From CALJTV01 sp034435835 (GTDB lineage Bacteria; Chloroflexota; Dehalococcoidia; GIF9; UBA5629): a DNA stretch of 64,000 nt. Shown piece after piece: positions 20,406 through 28,565 of the stretch (the first letter of the stretch is position 1; the number at the start of each line of letters is the position of its first letter). The notes below the pieces were generated by a model. It searched no databases. It worked only from the letters and a program-made list of their open reading frames with translations, and had not been told where the DNA came from. The translations under genes and the position numbers were made by a program. The DNA lies in assembly GCA_034435835.1 (NCBI GenBank), contig DAOTWF010000030.1, positions 146,498 to 210,497 of the forward strand, in the 5' to 3' direction.

Positions 20406-21629
20406 CTAGAGGATGACCTCTTTCTTCCGCAGCCCTTCAATCTCTACCTGACTCAAGCCCAGTAGTTCTTTAAGCACGTAGTCATTGTGTTCCCCTAGTA
20501 TCGGTGCCGGTTTGAAAACCGGCTGACAATCGCTCATCTTCCAGGGCACGCCTACAAGCTCCAGCCTGCCCATCACCGGGGCATCGATGGTCACAAAGGC
20601 ACCGCGGGCACGCAGGTGGGGGTCGGCATAAAGGTCGCGGTAGTCCTGACACATGGCTACCGTGACCCCTGCCTGACGCAACTCGTCCTCCAGTCGTTCC
20701 AGGCTGCGCCATTTTGTGTAATCCTCGATAATCCTGTCCAGTTCAGCCTCGTTCTTCTTGCGCGCCTCCATGGTGGCAAAGCGTGGGTCGCTGGCTAGTT
20801 CCGGCTTGCCCATCGCCCTGGCTAAAATGGCAAACTCTTCGTCGGAATGTATTTCGATCGCTATCCAGCGGTCGACACCCCAGCAGCGGTAAAGATTATG
20901 TGGTGCATACTTCGGATGGACGTTCCCCATCCGTTCCGGTATCACCCCGTTCATCTGGTAGCCCAGAACAGCCTCGCCGATGAGCGAGGTCACCCCCTCG
21001 CACTGGGAAAAATCGATGAACTGTCCCTCACCTGTCTGCTGGCGGTGGTACAGCGCCGCCATAATAATGAAAGCAGTGGTGGTGGCGTTCATGATGTCCG
21101 TATCGTTTGGACCCGGAGAAGGACCATCGTCAGGGTAGCCGGTGAGATATGATTGACCGCCGATGGACTGATGGATGGTGGCAAAACCTTCATACCGGCT
21201 GCACGGCCCCTTCTGTCCGTGGCTGGATGAAGACAGCACGATAATATCCGGGCGCAGTTTGCGCAAATCTTCATATCCCAGTCCCAGCGCCGCCATGGCA
21301 CCGGGCCGCATGTTGTCCATCACTACATCGCTCATCGCCGCCAGGCGCCTTGCCAACTCCCTGCCTTCAGGGGTTGCCATATCAAGCGTCACGCTCTTCT
21401 TGCTCATGTTGAGGGCATGAAAACCGGTGCTAGGGATGACCGTAACTTCAATCGCTCTGGGGTCGTCCCGCATCCTCCACCCCGTGACCCCTCTGCGGAT
21501 CATGTCCGGGCGCTTGTGTCCTTCTATCTTGATTACCTCTGCCCCGAACGTTGCCAGAACCATGGCAGCATAAGGTCCTGCCCAGACCCAGGTGAAATCA
21601 GCAACTCTTATACCTTCAAGCGGGAGCAT
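20406..21629 (-). CDS. CaiB/BaiF (family III) CoA-transferase, second of pair
   Basis: Family III CoA-transferase, 407 residues. Family features are RVADFTWVWAGPYAAMVLATFGAEVIKIE at the N-terminus (split here for length: RVADFTWVWAGPYAA, then FGAEVIKIE), LDMATPEGRELARRLAAMSDV, and the C-terminal GRLELVGVPWKMS. The segment aligned by eye with the catalytic aspartate region reads GFATIHQSIGG, with Ala where family members usually carry Asp. This hints at a non-catalytic or altered subunit. It starts 2 nt after the stop of the upstream paralogue, so the two are made together and may form a heteromer. Confidence 0.85.
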   Translation of the reverse strand: MLPLEGIRVADFTWVWAGPYAAMVLATFGAEVIKIEGHKRPDMIRRGVTGWRMRDDPRAIEVTVIPSTGFHALNMSKKSVTLDMATPEGRELARRLAAMSDVVMDNMRPGAMAALGLGYEDLRKLRPDIIVLSSSSHGQKGPCSRYEGFATIHQSIGGQSYLTGYPDDGPSPGPNDTDIMNATTTAFIIMAALYHRQQTGEGQFIDFSQCEGVTSLIGEAVLGYQMNGVIPERMGNVHPKYAPHNLYRCWGVDRWIAIEIHSDEEFAILARAMGKPELASDPRFATMEARKKNEAELDRIIEDYTKWRSLERLEDELRQAGVTVAMCQDYRDLYADPHLRARGAFVTIDAPVMGRLELVGVPWKMSDCQPVFKPAPILGEHNDYVLKELLGLSQVEIEGLRKKEVIL

Positions 21630-21631
21630 TT

Positions 21632-22858
21632 TTACCTCCTCTCGTCCTTTACTGGCTTTACGACGCCAAGCTGCTGCAAGCGCTGGTACTCTTGTTCAGA
21701 ATAACCCAGCACAGAGCAGAGCACCTCTTGGTTGTGCTGCCCCAATAACGGCGCCGGTCTGCTTACCCGCGGTGGCGTCGCTGACATCTGATAGGGCCAG
21801 CCGGGATATCTGTACTTGCCCGCTTTGGGGTGCTCCACCTCGACGAAATAGCCCCTGGCGGCGTACTGTTGACTTTCCAGCACGTCCTTAACGGTATTGA
21901 TCGGTCCCATAGGAATGCCCTTCTGGGCACCGCGGTGGTAAAGTTCCTCCTTCTTCTGCCGCACCATCCACCCCTGAATTTGCGGCGCTATCTCGAAAAT
22001 GTGTTGACCGCGATAGAACATCGAGTCCCATTCAGGTCCGCTCGCCCATTCCGGGTTCCCCATCAGCTCCACAAACGCCTTCCACTGGTGGTTCTCAAAA
22101 GGCGCCACCAGAATATACCCGTCGCTTGTCCTCATCCGCCCCATCACCGGAGGTGCCGCCGGTACCCGGTTCCATGGGACACCGTGATATCTGGCACCAG
22201 CTATCCCTCTCACATGCGCCAGGATCACCTCCTGAAGCGAGATATCGATGAGCTGTCCCCTCCCCGACTTCCGCCTTCCCAACAAAGCTGCCATGGTAGC
22301 TACCGCCGCCGCCAGCCCGCCATAGTAGCCCACAGCATACCCACCCATCTTTACCGGCGGACGATTTATATCCTCAGAGCGGGCCGGCAGGAGATAGCCA
22401 ATGCCACCGGCATGGATAATGGTCAGCTCGTCACCATTATCATTGGCTCGGGGACCAGTGCGCCCGTAAGGGGTGATCGAAGTGTATATCAGCCCGGGAT
22501 TCAAGGCTGAGACATCTTTCCAGGAAAGCCCCAAGCCCTCCAGATATCTGGGAGGATGGTTGTCTATGAGCACGTCTGCCCACCTGATGAGCCTCCTTAA
22601 TACCTCCATGCCCTCCGGTTTCTCCGCGTCCAGCACAATGCCACGCTTGCTGGTGTTAACATAGAGAAACAGGGCGCTCTGCTCTTTATCTGGTCCGGTT
22701 TCGGGGAAAGGGCCACACTCACGGGCAGGGTCACCACCCGGAGATTCCACCTTGATAACTTCGGCACCTAGGTCACCAAGCAGTTTGCCGCAATAGGGCC
22801 CTGACACCATGGTGGCGAATTCCACCACCTTCACGCCGCTCAAAATACTCTTCGACAT
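21632..22858 (-). CDS. CaiB/BaiF (family III) CoA-transferase, first of pair
   Basis: Family III CoA-transferase, 408 residues, moving CoA between carboxylic acids. Conserved N-terminal block: VVEFATMVSGPYCGKLLG and GAEVIKVESPGGDPAR. The active-site region reads GDELTIIHAGG, with acidic residues at the expected position, unlike the downstream paralogue. The C-terminal block is GKYRYPGWPYQMSATPP. The substrate is unknown; tandem pairs often serve degradation of aromatic, carnitine-like or dicarboxylic acids. AGAGGTGAAAGG precedes the ATG. A consensus promoter lies at 22948-22976. Confidence 0.87.
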   Translation of the reverse strand: MSKSILSGVKVVEFATMVSGPYCGKLLGDLGAEVIKVESPGGDPARECGPFPETGPDKEQSALFLYVNTSKRGIVLDAEKPEGMEVLRRLIRWADVLIDNHPPRYLEGLGLSWKDVSALNPGLIYTSITPYGRTGPRANDNGDELTIIHAGGIGYLLPARSEDINRPPVKMGGYAVGYYGGLAAAVATMAALLGRRKSGRGQLIDISLQEVILAHVRGIAGARYHGVPWNRVPAAPPVMGRMRTSDGYILVAPFENHQWKAFVELMGNPEWASGPEWDSMFYRGQHIFEIAPQIQGWMVRQKKEELYHRGAQKGIPMGPINTVKDVLESQQYAARGYFVEVEHPKAGKYRYPGWPYQMSATPPRVSRPAPLLGQHNQEVLCSVLGYSEQEYQRLQQLGVVKPVKDERR

Positions 22859-22947
22859 GGCCTTTCACCTCTAAAGAATTTCTCCTCGCTGTGATAGGAA
22901 CAGGTACACCCACAGAGAAACCAAGTCCTCGGCTGCCATAAAAGCAA

Positions 22948-22976
22948 ATTATAGAGGGGTAACATAGCTGTGTCAA
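22948..22976 (-). promoter_or_regulatory. Consensus sigma70 promoter of the CoA-transferase pair
   Basis: On the minus strand, perfect TTGACA (22976-22971), a 17-bp spacer and perfect TATAAT (22953-22948). The start point would be near 22941, leaving a leader of about 80 nt before the ATG at 22858. The rest of the 305-nt gap 22859-23163 holds only this promoter and that of rsfS. Confidence 0.75.
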
Positions 22977-23142
22977 ACCGTTCAAATACGCCGGTTGGAG
23001 GCTCTAGCCCAAAAAGGGTTGTCACCGCAGGAGACCACACTCTGACTCTGGTTAACCCCTGGCAGGCTCAGCCAGACACTGCCTCCACCCAGGTACCCCA
23101 AACATGGGCGCTACCCGCTAAAGGACTTTTGACAGTTGAATA

Positions 23143-23151
23143 TGGTATAAT
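23143..23151 (+). promoter_or_regulatory. Extended -10 promoter of rsfS
   Basis: TGGTATAAT, i.e. a TGn extension plus TATAAT at 23146-23151. The TTG start of rsfS is only 12 nt further on, so the leader is at most a few nucleotides. A TTGACA at 23129-23134 is too close (11-bp spacer) to be its -35. Confidence 0.5.
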
Positions 23152-23163
23152 GTTTACGTCGCG

Positions 23164-23523
23164 TTGGAACGACAAACCCCTAAGTCGATAGAGATCGCCA
23201 GAAAAGCTGTCGAGATAGCCTCGGACAAGCAGGCTAACAATATTGTCGTCCTGGATATCAGAGAAGTCAGTTCCTTCGCCGATTACTTTGTCGTCTGTAG
23301 CGGTGACAGCGACCGTCAGCTCGATGCCATCTGGCAAGAGATCAACGAGAGGCTGAAACAGGATGGTGTGGCACCCTACCGCATCGAGGGCACGGCTGAT
23401 TCGGGCTGGATCGTCATCGACCTGGGCGATGTGGTGGTGCATATCTTCTCTAAAGCGCTGCGCGAATATTACAAGCTGGACGAGCTCTGGCACCAAGCAA
23501 CGCCAGTGCTAAAAATTCAGTAA
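23164..23523 (+). CDS. rsfS: Ribosomal silencing factor RsfS
   Basis: A 119-residue RsfS/Iojap protein. It binds ribosomal protein L14 and blocks 30S-50S joining when cells starve. Family blocks: ASDKQANNIVVLDIREVSSF, ADYFVVCSGDSDRQLDAIWQ, EGTADSGWIVIDLGDVVVHIF and REYYKLDELW. Full length for the family. The TTG start is inferred from the family N-terminus and from the -10 box 12 nt upstream; no Shine-Dalgarno is present. It is convergent with ndk. Confidence 0.92.
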   Translation: MERQTPKSIEIARKAVEIASDKQANNIVVLDIREVSSFADYFVVCSGDSDRQLDAIWQEINERLKQDGVAPYRIEGTADSGWIVIDLGDVVVHIFSKALREYYKLDELWHQATPVLKIQ

Positions 23524-23536
23524 GATCCAGCAATAG

Positions 23537-23962
23537 TTACCCCTCCCAGCTCACCAGTTCCTCTGGAGAAAAAAAGAGGCTTATCTCCCTCTCAGCACTC
23601 TCCGGCGAATCAGAGCCGTGGACTAGGTTCTCCTGTATGTTCAGCCCAAAGTCCCCCCTTATGCTGCCCGGCGCAGCCTTAAGCGGGTCGGTGGCACCCA
23701 TGGTCTGCCTGATAGCCTCGATCGCCCTCTCCCCTTCAAATACAGCAGCGATGATGGGACCCGAGGTGATATATTCGATAAGGTCTTCGAAAAAAGCCTT
23801 GCCCCTGTGGATTGCGTAGTGTCTTTCAGCTAGAGCCCTGTCCATGCGCAGCATCTTCATGGCTACAATTTTCAGCCCCCGCTTTTCCAGTCGTGAGATT
23901 ATCATCCCCGCCAGACCTCTCGTCATGGCATCGGGCTTTACCAGCACCAAGCTCCGTTCCAT
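23537..23962 (-). CDS. ndk: Nucleoside diphosphate kinase
   Basis: Transfers the gamma phosphate of ATP to NDPs through a phosphohistidine, 141 residues. N-terminal ERSLVLVKPDAMTRGLAG matches the family start. However, the segment that should carry the active-site His reads PGSIRGDFGLNIQENLVHGSD, with the catalytic His in NLVHGSDSPESAEREI, as expected. ATG 23962 was chosen because AGGAG lies about 7 nt upstream; the frame stays open to a TTG at 23983. It is the last gene of the thiL-tsaE-tsaB-ndk series (37-nt gap after tsaB). Confidence 0.93.
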   Translation of the reverse strand: MERSLVLVKPDAMTRGLAGMIISRLEKRGLKIVAMKMLRMDRALAERHYAIHRGKAFFEDLIEYITSGPIIAAVFEGERAIEAIRQTMGATDPLKAAPGSIRGDFGLNIQENLVHGSDSPESAEREISLFFSPEELVSWEG

Positions 23963-23999
23963 CTCCGGACTCCTTTCAGACAAACTCTGTCCCTATATT

Positions 24000-24710
24000 T
24001 TACCTGATCCTGCGCTGGGTAATCGGCGGTGGGCGCATGTACATCGGCTGTAGGGTCACCGGGTCGTCCGTCCTGCCCTCCTCTAACCTCTGCCAGCCCA
24101 ACGCCGCCAGGTAACCAGCGCGCCTCAGCCGAGCAACCGGTTCCGCTATCAAAGCCCTGTCACCGAGCCTATCCCTGAGTACTTCAATGACCTGCGCCGT
24201 CAGTTCACCGCAGAACAGGGTACGCCCCTCTATCTGCCCGCATAGTGCCTCTGGCGTGACCAGACGCTCCTCACTGAGACACCGCCATCTGTCGGTTTGT
24301 TGAAAAAAAGCTACTGCCAGCTCCCCACGTCCAGCATTGTGGACCGCACATATGGGCATGCCTGTATGGGCAAAGGCATAAGCCTCAACCTCCAGAGTGC
24401 CCACAGCCACCACAGGTATCCCCAGGGCAAAGGCAAACCCTTTGGCTGTGCTTACGCCTACCCTGAGCCCGTTGAAGCTTCCCGGACCCCTCGCCACAAA
24501 CACCGCCCTGAGTTCCTGCACGCTCGCTCTGAGTTTACGCAACAAATAGTCGATGCCCGGCACAAGCTCAGCAACATGGCTATTGCCCAGCTTCCAGGTA
24601 AGCTCCACCACCACCTCACCACCGCAGGAAAGCGCAACACTGCTGACATCGGTGGACGTGTCGATGGCAAGTTCGTACTTCTGCTCCTTTTGGGACTGTA
24701 TATCAGCCAC
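24000..24710 (-). CDS. tsaB: tRNA t6A37 synthesis protein TsaB
   Basis: ASKHA-fold scaffold protein of 236 residues. With TsaD and TsaE it makes N6-threonylcarbamoyl-adenosine at position 37 of ANN-decoding tRNAs. N-terminal motif ELAIDTSTDVSSVAL, then NSHVAELVPGIDYLL and the family signature VARGPGSFNGLRVGVSTAKG at about residues 72-91. The GTG start at 24710 overlaps the end of tsaE by 8 nt. No rimI or tsaD is next to it in this window. Confidence 0.9.
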   Translation of the reverse strand: MADIQSQKEQKYELAIDTSTDVSSVALSCGGEVVVELTWKLGNSHVAELVPGIDYLLRKLRASVQELRAVFVARGPGSFNGLRVGVSTAKGFAFALGIPVVAVGTLEVEAYAFAHTGMPICAVHNAGRGELAVAFFQQTDRWRCLSEERLVTPEALCGQIEGRTLFCGELTAQVIEVLRDRLGDRALIAEPVARLRRAGYLAALGWQRLEEGRTDDPVTLQPMYMRPPPITQRRIR

Positions 24711-25203
24711 GCCAATCCTCCCCCGCCAGTACAGAGCCCAGAGCGCTGACCATGCTTACATAGCGCTCGCCGCGGGGCTCAATGGTGATGGCGCGTTCGT
24801 CCTCAGAGACATGCTCCAGGGTAATCAACAGGTGCTCCTCAGGTAACAGCGCCATACCCTTATCCGCCCATTCGACGACGCACACTCCCCTACCGGAGAG
24901 ATAGTCATCAAGACCTAAATCAGCGATCTCCTCAATGCGGTCGAGGCGGTAGAAGTCCACATGGTAAAAGGGCACCCTACCCTGGTATTCCCTTATTAGC
25001 ACAAAGGAAGGGCTGGAGACATACTGCTGGACACCAAGCCCCCGCGCAATCCCTTGAGCCAGACAGGTCTTACCACTGCCCAGCTCGCCGACCAGCAGGA
25101 AAACGTTCCCAGCTTCAGCTAGCTCCCCGAGATACTCTCCAAGCCGCCGGGTCTGCTCGGTGCTGCGAGATACGAGCCTTAACACAGTCGCTTTTCTGTT
25201 CAT
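24703..25203 (-). CDS. tsaE: tRNA t6A37 synthesis ATPase TsaE
   Basis: P-loop ATPase of 166 residues that recharges the TsaBD complex in t6A synthesis. Walker A is LVGELGSGKTCLAQGIARGLG at about residues 37-57, followed by the family motif SSPSFVLIREY and the DFYRLDRIEEIADLGLDDYL segment; VVEWADKG completes the active-site region. ATG 25203 overlaps the thiL stop by 4 nt (ATGA) and is therefore preferred over an upstream ATG at 25239. Confidence 0.92.
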   Translation of the reverse strand: MNRKATVLRLVSRSTEQTRRLGEYLGELAEAGNVFLLVGELGSGKTCLAQGIARGLGVQQYVSSPSFVLIREYQGRVPFYHVDFYRLDRIEEIADLGLDDYLSGRGVCVVEWADKGMALLPEEHLLITLEHVSEDERAITIEPRGERYVSMVSALGSVLAGEDWRG

Positions 25204-26207
25204 GGTTGTGACCTGAAATGCTCCCAGCCCCCACCCCATGCCATACTTTTTCCGGAGGCATCCACCAGTTCCACCTTTCCCGGCTCACCATCGCTGATTT
25301 CGCCGATAACGGTGACCGGACAGTCCATAGCCGCCCTAACATTTTCAATAACCTCACTGCGAGCAGTGAATAATAGCTCATAGTCCTCCCCTCCGGCTAG
25401 CACCATCGCCTTGGCATCGCCCCGGAACCGCTGCCTGAGCACAGGGTGGACAGGCAGCGAGTCAACATATATTACCGCGCTCACTCCGCTCGCCTCGCAA
25501 ATATGGCCAAGGTCAGCCATAAGTCCATCGCTGATATCTATAGCTGTTCTGACACCGCTGCGCAGCAACATCTGCCCTTCTCTAACCCTGGGCAATGGCT
25601 GGAGGTATGCCCTCCGCAAGAGGCGGTATTCCCCAGGGGCAAAATCAGGCTTCTCCCGAAGCATCCTGAGTCCGGCTGCCGCAAGCCCTGAATAACCGGT
25701 AAGTGCCACCTGCTCACCAGGCAAGGCACCCGAGCGCCTGAGCACCGCGTCAGAAGCTGCGCTGCCCATGACCGTGACAGTTATCCCCACTTTGTCTGCG
25801 CTGGAAATATTGCCACCCACTATCGCCACCCCGAACTGGTTAGCCAACTCCACCATACCCAAGTACAAGCTGGAAACAGACTCGACCTCCACATCGCCCG
25901 GAAGCGCCAGCGATACCAAGGCATATTCCGGCACACCACCCATGGCAGCGATGTCGCTCAGATTTACCGCCAATGCCTTCCAACCCAGTTCCTCCCAAGT
26001 AGCAATGTCCAGGGTAAAATGGACACCTTCAATAAGACTGTCCGTGGTGGCAAGCTGTACCGGTGCTGACCCGCGCCAGACAGCAGCATCGTCGCCAATA
26101 CCCACAACCACCCTCTGCCACGATACCAACCGGCTTTCCCTCTCCCTGTTTACAACATCAGCTAAGATTTTGATTAAGCCGAACTCGCCTACGTCCCTTA
26201 TCTTCAC
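25200..26207 (-). CDS. thiL: Thiamine-monophosphate kinase
   Basis: ATP-dependent kinase converting thiamine monophosphate to thiamine pyrophosphate, the last step of vitamin B1 cofactor synthesis; 335 residues. N-terminus KIRDVGEFGLIKIL, then GIGDDAAV, TTDSLIEGVHF, VNLSDIAAMGGVPEYALVSL, IVGGNISSADKVGITVTVMG and ISDGLMADLGHIC. These are the Mg-ATP and substrate motifs of the PurM/ThiL fold, all intact. First gene of the block shared with tsaE, tsaB and ndk. Confidence 0.93.
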   Translation of the reverse strand: MKIRDVGEFGLIKILADVVNRERESRLVSWQRVVVGIGDDAAVWRGSAPVQLATTDSLIEGVHFTLDIATWEELGWKALAVNLSDIAAMGGVPEYALVSLALPGDVEVESVSSLYLGMVELANQFGVAIVGGNISSADKVGITVTVMGSAASDAVLRRSGALPGEQVALTGYSGLAAAGLRMLREKPDFAPGEYRLLRRAYLQPLPRVREGQMLLRSGVRTAIDISDGLMADLGHICEASGVSAVIYVDSLPVHPVLRQRFRGDAKAMVLAGGEDYELLFTARSEVIENVRAAMDCPVTVIGEISDGEPGKVELVDASGKSMAWGGGWEHFRSQP

Positions 26208-26289
26208 ATCGTGGATTATAACACATGCCGAATTTTCAGCCTATCGCACAAAACTAACTAAAAATTACAAAAAACAACATATAGGGATA

Positions 26290-26318
26290 TTGCATATGAC
26301 AACCACAAGTTATATAAT
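26290..26318 (+). promoter_or_regulatory. Promoter of the zinc-ribbon gene pair
   Basis: TTGCAT (26290-26295), a 17-bp spacer and TATAAT (26313-26318). The start point would be near 26325; GAGGAG at 26335-26340 then serves the ATG at 26348. Confidence 0.6.
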
Positions 26319-26347
26319 GCAATCAAAGACCAGTGAGGAGATGGTAA

Positions 26348-26734
26348 ATGGAACAAAAGGTAAAGTGTCCCAACTGCGGGCAGGACACCCCTGCGGGGAA
26401 AAGGTTCTGCGGACACTGTGGAGCCCGGCTGATCGTCCAGATACCACAAAAGGTATGCCCTTCCTGTGGCGCTGAAAACCCGCCCGACCAGCAGTTCTGC
26501 ACCACCTGCGGGGCAAGGCTGGCTGTCCCGGTAGCAGCACCACCCGCCACAGAGCCAAAGCCCATGGCTAAACCCGGACAGGTGACTGTCAAGCCTACCT
26601 GGGGGTTAGCCTGGGGGCTATGGTGGCGCATGATGCTACTCTCCCTGCTCGTCAGCGTTGTGATCTATTTCATAGCCATGCTGGTGACGGCCGCTGCTTT
26701 TGGCTGGGTATGGAAATTGCCGTTCGGCTCATAA
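26348..26734 (+). CDS. Double zinc-ribbon protein with C-terminal membrane helix
   Basis: A 128-residue protein. Two zinc ribbons occupy the N-terminal half, with cysteine pairs CPNC/CGHC and CPSC/CTTC. A proline/alanine-rich linker and one membrane helix (MMLLSLLVSVVIYFIAMLVT, about residues 95-115) follow. This layout places the ribbons in the cytoplasm at the membrane surface. The function is unknown. The next gene, 18 nt downstream, has the same plan, so they probably act together. Confidence 0.75.
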   Translation: MEQKVKCPNCGQDTPAGKRFCGHCGARLIVQIPQKVCPSCGAENPPDQQFCTTCGARLAVPVAAPPATEPKPMAKPGQVTVKPTWGLAWGLWWRMMLLSLLVSVVIYFIAMLVTAAAFGWVWKLPFGS

Positions 26735-26752
26735 GATAATGATGGTGTAAGA

Positions 26753-27334
26753 ATGGTGACTCAATCTGCCAGTTGTCCCTATTGCGCCGCCCCTGCGTCT
26801 GGCATGAGATTCTGCACAAACTGTGGAACAGCGCTGCACACCTCGGTGGTCCAGCCCGGGGTAGTCTGCACAAACTGCGGTGCCCCCTCACTGGGAATGC
26901 AATTTTGTACCAACTGTGGCGCAAGGCTGACCACACCACCACCTCCCCAAGCCCCCCCAGCTCCAACAGCAGAAGCTGCGCCGGTAGCTGGGAAGGAGAC
27001 CGAGACATCACGTAAATACGCGGCGCTCAGATTCATAACTACCGTTTACCGTGTCCTCGGCTGGACACTACTTGTCGGCGGCAGCCTGCTCTCCATCGCT
27101 GCTGGTATTGTCATGACGATGAGTATGGATTTCCTGGGGCAGAGCCTGCCACAGTTCCGCCTGGCTGGAACCGAAGCCATAGTCGCCGCCATCGGGGGCG
27201 TCATATTATCTGTGCTCTCAGGATTAGTTGCTCTAGCGTTCGCCGACGTCTGCTCGGTACTCATGGACATAGAGGCAAACACCAGAGCGCAAGCCGAAAG
27301 CTGTCACAGCCAGATAACCATGCCGCAGCGATAG
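26753..27334 (+). CDS. Double zinc-ribbon membrane protein
   Basis: A 193-residue protein with two N-terminal ribbons (CPYC/CTNC and CTNC/CTNC), a proline-alanine linker, and two membrane helices: about residues 100-121 (VLGWTLLVGGSLLSIAAGIV) and about 140-163 (VAAIGGVILSVLSGLVALAF). The end is cytoplasmic and charged. It resembles the family of small zinc-ribbon-domain membrane proteins common in Chloroflexota and Firmicutes, none with a clear role known to me. Probably co-transcribed with the preceding gene. Confidence 0.75.
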   Translation: MVTQSASCPYCAAPASGMRFCTNCGTALHTSVVQPGVVCTNCGAPSLGMQFCTNCGARLTTPPPPQAPPAPTAEAAPVAGKETETSRKYAALRFITTVYRVLGWTLLVGGSLLSIAAGIVMTMSMDFLGQSLPQFRLAGTEAIVAAIGGVILSVLSGLVALAFADVCSVLMDIEANTRAQAESCHSQITMPQR

Positions 27335-27345
27335 TTGCGAGCTTG

Positions 27346-28398
27346 TTAACTCGCTGGTGCAGACTCCTGGCTTAAGTATCTCTCCTTGCCCTCGCGGTAC
27401 TGCCTGACATGCTCGGCTATCATCTCCCTGATAGGGAGCTGATAGGGGCATCTTTGCTCACACTCGCCACACTGGACACAGCCAGCCGCCTTTTCCATGA
27501 CCTGTGCCCATGGACCAGCGAAGAGATTCTCGGGCCGTGAACGCCGTAACAGACTGGGGAATGTCATCACGGTGGATATAGCTATACCTTCTTTACACGG
27601 CTGACAGTAGTCGCAGCGGTGACAGAACCTGCTGCCTAGCTCCCGCTTCAGCCTATGCATCTCATCTAGCTCCGCCGCACTCATCTCCACGGGACCTTCC
27701 ATTATCTGCACTATCTCTTCCGCCTCAGCAATCTTCTCTATGCCGCACAGTATCACCACATCGGGGAACTGGAGGAGGTATTTTATAGCTATCCGGACAT
27801 TGGGTATCATGCCCCCAGCCAGCGGCTTCATGGCGATAAAGCCCATATCGTACCTCCGGCATAAGGGCAAGAGTTCGTCGGCAGCCTCAGAGGTGATGAA
27901 GTTGAAAGGGAACATTAAGGTCTCGAAACGTCCGGTCATCACCGCCTTTCTGGCAACGTCTATCTGGTGGGAGGTGATGCCGATGTGTTTCACCACGCCC
28001 TCCGCTCTAGCTTTCTCCACCACAGTCATCGGACCGTCCGGGGCAAGCACCTTCTCCAGGGTATTATCGTCGTTCACGCCATGAAACTGGTAAAGGTCTA
28101 TACACTGCACACCGAGCCTCTCCAAGCTCAGTTTGAGGTGTTTCTCCACCCCCTCAGCCTTGCGGGAAAGGGACTTGGTGGCTATTACCAGTCCCTCCCT
28201 CCCCCCCGAGATAGCCTTGCCGATGCGCTCCTCGCTGGTGGTATAAGCATTGGCTGTATCTAAAAATTCGATGCCCAGTTCCAAGCACCTCTTTACCACG
28301 GCTACCGCATCCTCCTCAGTCAGCCTTTGGATCGGTATACCACCAAAACCAAACTGGGAAACAACTAGTCCAGTCCTTCCAAGCCTTACTTTCCGCAT
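27346..28398 (-). CDS. Aldo/keto reductase with C-terminal 4Fe-4S ferredoxin-like domain
   Basis: A 350-residue oxidoreductase. Residues about 1-260 form the AKR barrel: VRLGRTGLVVSQFGFGGIPI, FLDTANAYTTSEERIGKAI (catalytic Asp and Tyr), the Lys in VIATKSLSRK, and DLYQFHGV. The C-terminal part has cysteine clusters CHRCDYCQPC (about 266-275) and CVQCGECEQRCPY (about 319-331), enough for iron-sulfur binding. This subfamily is common in anaerobes and may take electrons from ferredoxin. Substrate unknown. It is convergent with the zinc-ribbon pair. Confidence 0.87.
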   Translation of the reverse strand: MRKVRLGRTGLVVSQFGFGGIPIQRLTEEDAVAVVKRCLELGIEFLDTANAYTTSEERIGKAISGGREGLVIATKSLSRKAEGVEKHLKLSLERLGVQCIDLYQFHGVNDDNTLEKVLAPDGPMTVVEKARAEGVVKHIGITSHQIDVARKAVMTGRFETLMFPFNFITSEAADELLPLCRRYDMGFIAMKPLAGGMIPNVRIAIKYLLQFPDVVILCGIEKIAEAEEIVQIMEGPVEMSAAELDEMHRLKRELGSRFCHRCDYCQPCKEGIAISTVMTFPSLLRRSRPENLFAGPWAQVMEKAAGCVQCGECEQRCPYQLPIREMIAEHVRQYREGKERYLSQESAPAS

Positions 28399-28565
28399 GG
28401 TACTCCTTCAACAGGTCATAATATCAGCAGGTCCTTTTGTCCCGGGCGCCGACCACAGGACTAGATTTTACAGAGTCCTGTCTGGAATGACAAATATATT
28501 GCTGTTTTGACTCATAGCAACGCATGCCCTACAATATCCCCAATAAAAACCAGGAGGAACCTCGC

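Noticed and set aside
23129..23134. TTGACA upstream of rsfS as a -35 box
   Set aside because: The spacer to TATAAT would be only 11 bp. The TGn-extended -10 is the better explanation.
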